In this document: piece by piece, positions 59,661-64,000 of the stretch
Layout: each line of letters begins with the position of its first letter
How positions within the stretch are numbered: position 1 is the stretch's first letter
Assembly: GCA_030407005.1 (NCBI GenBank)
Contig: JAUDYN010000014.1
Coordinates: forward strand, 248,001-312,000
DNA: 64,000 bases
Source of the DNA: Desarmillaria ectypa
Taxonomy: Eukaryota > Basidiomycota > Agaricomycetes > Agaricales > Physalacriaceae
Direction of reading: 5' to 3'
Notes under the pieces: model-generated
Told to the model about the DNA's origin: nothing
The model's database searches: none
Seen by the model: the letters and a program-made list of their open reading frames with translations, nothing else
Translations under genes and position numbers: made by a program

Positions 59661-61761
59661 AAGTAGGATGAATGGACCTCGAGAATATTATGAAAGTTCA
59701 TTTCCGTATTGACCTAGGTATTATTTAATACTGAACGGATTTTTTTAAAGCCAATCTTCCCCCTTCTCCACAACCGGGAAAGAACACACCGAGCTGTTCA
59801 TCGCACGAGATCTCTTTTCTCAATCACGTCCTAGTTCGCGCCGAAGACAGAATCTCGCTCCACTGTATGTTTGCCTTTTTTCTGATTCTTGTCCTTATGA
59901 GCATTGATCACGCAAATGTTGGCCTCCTTAGGTCTTTCATCTTTACTTGATGTCGCTCTCTACGTCGTCGCCAGTGTTAAGCGTCTAAACCTTTATTCCA
60001 TACGCGGGAAGATGGCTTTCGTGCTCTATGACGTCCCTAGGGCACTTGTTCTTAAAAACTTGATTGCGCAACACCTGCATTTTTCAGTTTTTCCCTTTCT
60101 CTTTGGCACTGTCCTACTCGATCATCGTCATCTTGTCAAAAAATTTAGCAGTCGGGATGGAACACCGTTTCGAACGAGCATCCGTGCTGGAGCTGTCCGT
60201 GTGAGACTGGTAGGGCTCCTGCGCATTCCCACGTTTTGTAGTAACCAGTAATCGAACGCGGGAAGGTGAGCTAGAAGCATGTAGGGGTGAGACGTATGGC
60301 AGTCGCAGAAGAACTTGTGGTGTACAGGCGAGTCGGGTGTGTTATTTGATAGAGATCTTAGGTATTCTGATCTTCATAGAGCGGATCACAAGTGTCCAGG
60401 GAAAGGTAGATCTACAGATTTTGGTCTGTGCCTGTGAGCTGGTGCCAATTCAAATTGTTTCCGATCTTGTCGAGTAATTTGCTCAGGCTTCGGATTTAGC
60501 CCATTGATAGCGACAGTTAGTAGGTGCGGGATAGCCGAGTCCCGACAAATTTCTTTTAGGACAGAACTCCGGCCTGAAAGTACTTTGTGGACAACGTCTA
60601 CACCCAGGCAAACAGAACTGAAGAGAAAAACGTGATCCTACAACCATAATTTTCGTCTGTCAGTCTTGATTGACAAGACCAGTCGGGCATGCCACTCCAG
60701 ATGTGAAACCGTTAAACGTGTACATGTATGTTACGTTGTGAGAATCATATACAGCTTCTGGTTGCAGTTCAGATAACACCTGAGGCTGGAATACACTTCT
60801 CAAGGTACGACCTTGGGCCTTGGGGAAATCAAAACACAACCAGTCGTGATGATTTACCATCAGATTCGAGGGTCAGGAATTTTGACTACGACACCGTTCA
60901 TCGCACGAGATCATCCAACAATGAACAAATGAGCGTCACTTGTTCGGCTCTGCAGAGCGAAATGAACAACCCAGGCGGCAACATATAACCCGAGGTATCT
61001 CTGTATTACGTCCGTTCCTGAGCTCTTGAAATTATCGCTAAATAACTAAGTGCACCCAAAATGTTCTTAGAAGGTTTATTTCCCCTAGAGTGTACAAATT
61101 CTGACCCAATTCCGATGGGTTTTTATCATTTTTATGGACAGCTTTAAGATGGACGGAGAGTGTCCGAGTCCGTGCGGTTCTCGGAGTTGGGCCCGAAAAC
61201 GGCAGGGCCTTATGTGACCGTTGACGCCACTGTTATCACGTGATGGCTAGCCAGTCCCGTCGCGATTTCTTCTTGGACTCAAACCACCATCTTCCCCTAG
61301 CAGCAGGGCACGAAATACGAATCAAGAGCACGAAGAAAGGCGAATCGTTGAAGTAGAAATACGACCGCAAGGTACGTAATGCCATGACGGACAAAAAAAA
61401 CGTTAATGAAAGGATCACCTGATATAGATCTTGACCATTCAGTGCAAGGAATACAGGACATTGAGGCACCGGGAGAGTAAGGGGGATATATTCTGAGCTG
61501 AGTTTTGAGGGTGCGTCAACATTCCGGCACTCTTTCGTTGCCATAATGCTTAATGGATTTTTTTGACAGGTTCTAGCGCGAACACCTCGGTTCAGTGGCC
61601 GATACCGTAAAGCAGAACGATAAGGCGCGTAATTCGTGCGTTTGAATACAAGAATTGTAAAGCTAAATGTTCGCTAGACCGCTTGGGGTAGAGTATAGGA
61701 AGGTGCGTAGTACCTTGATAATGCAACACCTGACGAAATACCTCCTTGCAGGTAATGCAAG
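59661..61761. other. Intergenic DNA, no gene recognised
   Basis: About 2.1 kb. The ORFs (59904-60251 plus, 61236-61544 minus, and others) have no recognisable family. A 17-nt sequence, GTTCATCGCACGAGATC, occurs twice in direct orientation at 59796-59812 and 60896-60912. Confidence 0.5.
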
Positions 61762-64000
61762 ATGTTGAAACCACGGCAATCAGGCATCCCGACACCCGGA
61801 CGCGCGCGCTCCCTCTCGCGATCCCAATCATACAGCCATCTACATACAACGCACGAGGACGAGGAATTATCTCGCGCCTTTGAGGACGTTATGCGGGGAA
61901 GGCCACCGAGTATCACTTCTTACCCAAATCCTACTGTATCGTCACGGGCGAAGACTCCGGTTTCGAAGACCCCAGGGAAGCTAGGTGCATCGACGAGTAG
62001 GCCTCCGAGTAGGACCGCAGGTCGACCGCCATCCAGCTTACACGCTTTTGAGGAAGGTGATAAAGTGCGCATCGAGAGCCTAGGGTTTGAGGGGACGCTG
62101 CGGTATGTCGGGGGGATTGAGGGTAAGGGGGGCTTGTGGGCTGGGGTGGAGCTCTCCGGCGGCTTCGCTGGGAAAGGGAAGAATGACGGAAGCGTTGGAG
62201 GGTGAGTCCAAAAGATCATTGCATCGGTTCCTAGCATGTTGCGAAAGATTGTTTCTGCTCGTTTACTTTCGGGACTTGATTTTTATTCCCTCCGTTCAGT
62301 GACTTGGCTTTCGTTTCCAACTCTTTGGCTTGTACTCCAACTAAAACACTTTCATTCAGGAAACAATACTTCATCTGTCCGCCACAATGCGGCGTCTTTG
62401 TTGCTACAACAAAACTCAGCGTAGCCACTGCAGGCGTATCGAGGAGACCACCCTCAGTACAAGCGGGGCGAGCGACGCCGTCTTCGTCCGGAAGACCACC
62501 ATCCTCGCTTGGAGGACGTACTACGCCGTCTATCTCGAGTGGAAGAATCACACCTGGGGTGAATGGCCGGGTCACTGCATCGATATCAAACGGAAGAGTC
62601 ACACCCTCAACCAGTTACACAAGGAAACCCGCGGTGCCGACGATTGCATCTGTTCCGCGTTTACCTAGGAAGAGTCTCAGTACTGTAACGCCGACACCCG
62701 GTACTAGAGCTAGTAAATATGCCGGCATTACCGCTACGCAGCTCCGGAGCTCGCCTCAGAAGATCCCTTCGCCCAGTACGGTTGGCTTAGGCTCTCCCAG
62801 TGGTATTGCGAGGAGTGTATCATCCCCTAACAGATCCATTTCGAATGTGGGCGGCACGCCGTCTTTACTGTTTGCCACTCCGAAACCATCTTCGAAGAGA
62901 CGAGTGCCTAGTGGTGTGGCGATGCCCCCTCCACCGTCACCAATCAGGTCTGGATCACCGACGAGGAGTATCAGCGTTGGGAGTAGCGCGTCTCCGTCCG
63001 TGAGTGTCGATTTAGATGCTCGAGGTCGTGATATACAAGCCCGCATAGCTGAGATTGCTGGGGGAGGTACTGGGAAGGGTTTGGACTCCCCATTTTCGGG
63101 TTCGTTCAAGACTGAAATGCTGCCCCCTGCTTCGAGTCCGGGTCCATCACGTACTAGTCCTATCCCTAGACGTTCATTGGGACTAGCGCCGTCATCTCCA
63201 AGTCCGAGAAGGTCGAAGGCTTCCAGTCCTGCCATTCGACCGGAATCGAGTATTTCGATGAGAAGTGATGGAAGGATGGAGGCGCTAATAGACGACAATG
63301 AGCGTCTTCGAGCTGATGTGGAGCGGTTGAAGGCAGATATGGCGGAGCTGGAGACCGAGAAGATAGCCAGGGACGATGAGAAGGAAAAGCTGAAGCTGGA
63401 GGTCGAGAGAGCAAAGGGACTGAAGGAGGAAGAGGAGAAGAGGCGCGAAGAGGTAGAGAGCAAACGGGAGGAGCTGGAGACGAGACGGGAGGAGCTAGCA
63501 AAGCGGGTGTTAGAACTTGAGGGTGAGATACGCGAGAAGGATGCTGCTGGAGATGTTCGCATGAAGGCGCTTGCTGATTTGGAAAGCAAGTTCAAGGAGG
63601 GCGACGCCGAGGTTGGAAAGCTGAAGAAGGCGATTCTGGCTTTGGAGGAAGAGCGGTATGACTTGATGAGTCAAGTGGGCGAGCTTCGGGAGGCTGGTCA
63701 AGAGACAATCGCACTGTATGAAGAGCGGCTTCGGGCCACCGATGTGCAAAAGTACGAGATGCAAGACCGGCTTGCCGAGTTGGAGGCACGTGTCCCTGCT
63801 GTTGCACCTCCCACCATCACTCTCAGCGCCGGACAAGAGATCGACAACGAGACGTTAAGGGACCAGGTACGGCACCTACAGAAGAAGATTGCGAGCCTGG
63901 AGGATATGGTCGAGGATGGGAGGGTTGCTGCTGAGCGAGAGGAAGGAGCATGGATGGAGAGGATGAAGAAGGTGAAGGAGGAGAAGGAGGCAATGAGGAG
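61762..64000 (+). CDS. CAP-Gly domain microtubule plus-end protein (CLIP-170/Tip1-like), 3' truncated by window
   Basis: A cytoskeletal linker that would track growing microtubule ends. The N-terminus MLKPRQSGIPTPGRARS contains an SxIP motif (SGIP), the EB1-binding signal. The CAP-Gly domain reads GDKVRIESLGFEGTLRYVGG, GLWAGVELSG and GKNDGSVGG, joined across the intron 62202-62359 to KQYFICPPQCGVFV. A Ser/Pro/Thr-rich basic linker follows, with imperfect GRxTPS repeats (about 62460-62610) and a second SxIP motif (TSPIPRR, near 63158). From about 63270 the protein is a long coiled coil (DDNERLRADVERLKADMAEL, then long E/K-rich runs) still open at base 64000. A single intron is seen. Whether it ends in zinc knuckles or EEY/F is beyond the window. 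Confidence 0.9.

Noticed and set aside
59796..60912. A 17-nt exact direct repeat (59796-59812 and 60896-60912)
   Set aside because: The copies are 1.1 kb apart with unlike flanks. There is no element structure, and it may be chance or a trace of an old duplication.
62756..63595. A 279-codon open frame on the minus strand
   Set aside because: It lies wholly antisense to the CAP-Gly protein's linker and coiled coil. The product is low-complexity Ser/Arg-rich, as expected from the complement of Glu/Lys/Ser-rich coding sequence.

Overview
This window looks like nuclear DNA of a wood- or litter-decaying mushroom-forming basidiomycete (Agaricomycetes). Genes are dense and on both strands, and most are cut by many introns of about 50-60 nt. 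The gene families are typical of that group: laccase, a CBM1-GH10 xylanase remnant, GH1 beta-glucosidase, type-B carboxylesterase, several P450s, F-box proteins, a MYND-finger protein, a DUF6534-type membrane protein and a secreted DUF1524/GmrSD-like nuclease. All gene models were spliced by eye from family motifs, so coordinates run from start codon to stop codon and include introns; individual splice sites are inferences.

Layout. 0-5 kb: an FAD-linked (BBE-like) oxidoreductase, then a cytochrome P450. 5-13.5 kb: mostly decayed sequence, with an inverted repeat, an F-box pseudogene, a CBM1-GH10 xylanase pseudogene, one intact F-box gene and a broken Asp/Glu-racemase-like gene. 13.8-20 kb: an MFS permease of the allantoate/nicotinate type, a small basic zinc-ribbon-like protein and a second P450 closely related to the first. 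20.7-22.3 kb: another F-box pseudogene. 23.4-32.6 kb: laccase, carboxylesterase, a tRNA-Ala-like gene with an anticodon-loop insertion, GH1 beta-glucosidase and a Gfo/Idh/MocA dehydrogenase. 33.4-42.4 kb: an ordinary tRNA-Ala(CGC), a MYND protein, an alpha/beta hydrolase, a DUF6534 membrane protein, a small Cys-rich ORF and a GMC oxidoreductase remnant. 42.9-59.7 kb: tRNA-Ser(AGA), two tandem medium-chain dehydrogenases (MDR), a secreted nuclease, a C2HC-finger protein, a second alpha/beta hydrolase, a third P450 and a third MDR copy. From 61.8 kb: the start of a CAP-Gly microtubule plus-end protein, cut by the window end.

How it fits together. Laccase, esterase, beta-glucosidase, the dead xylanase, the MFS permease and the oxidative enzymes suggest an accessory region for plant-polymer and aromatic catabolism. 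They do not form one recognisable pathway, and I see no NRPS, PKS or terpene synthase core. The best leads are small-scale: a 7-nt insertion at the tRNA intron position, three apparent GC-AG introns (two in-frame and stop-free), micro-exons of 15, 18 and 20 nt, a duplicated core promoter ahead of the third MDR gene that matches the promoter of a distant paralogue, and a xylanase relic whose nucleophile codon has become lysine.
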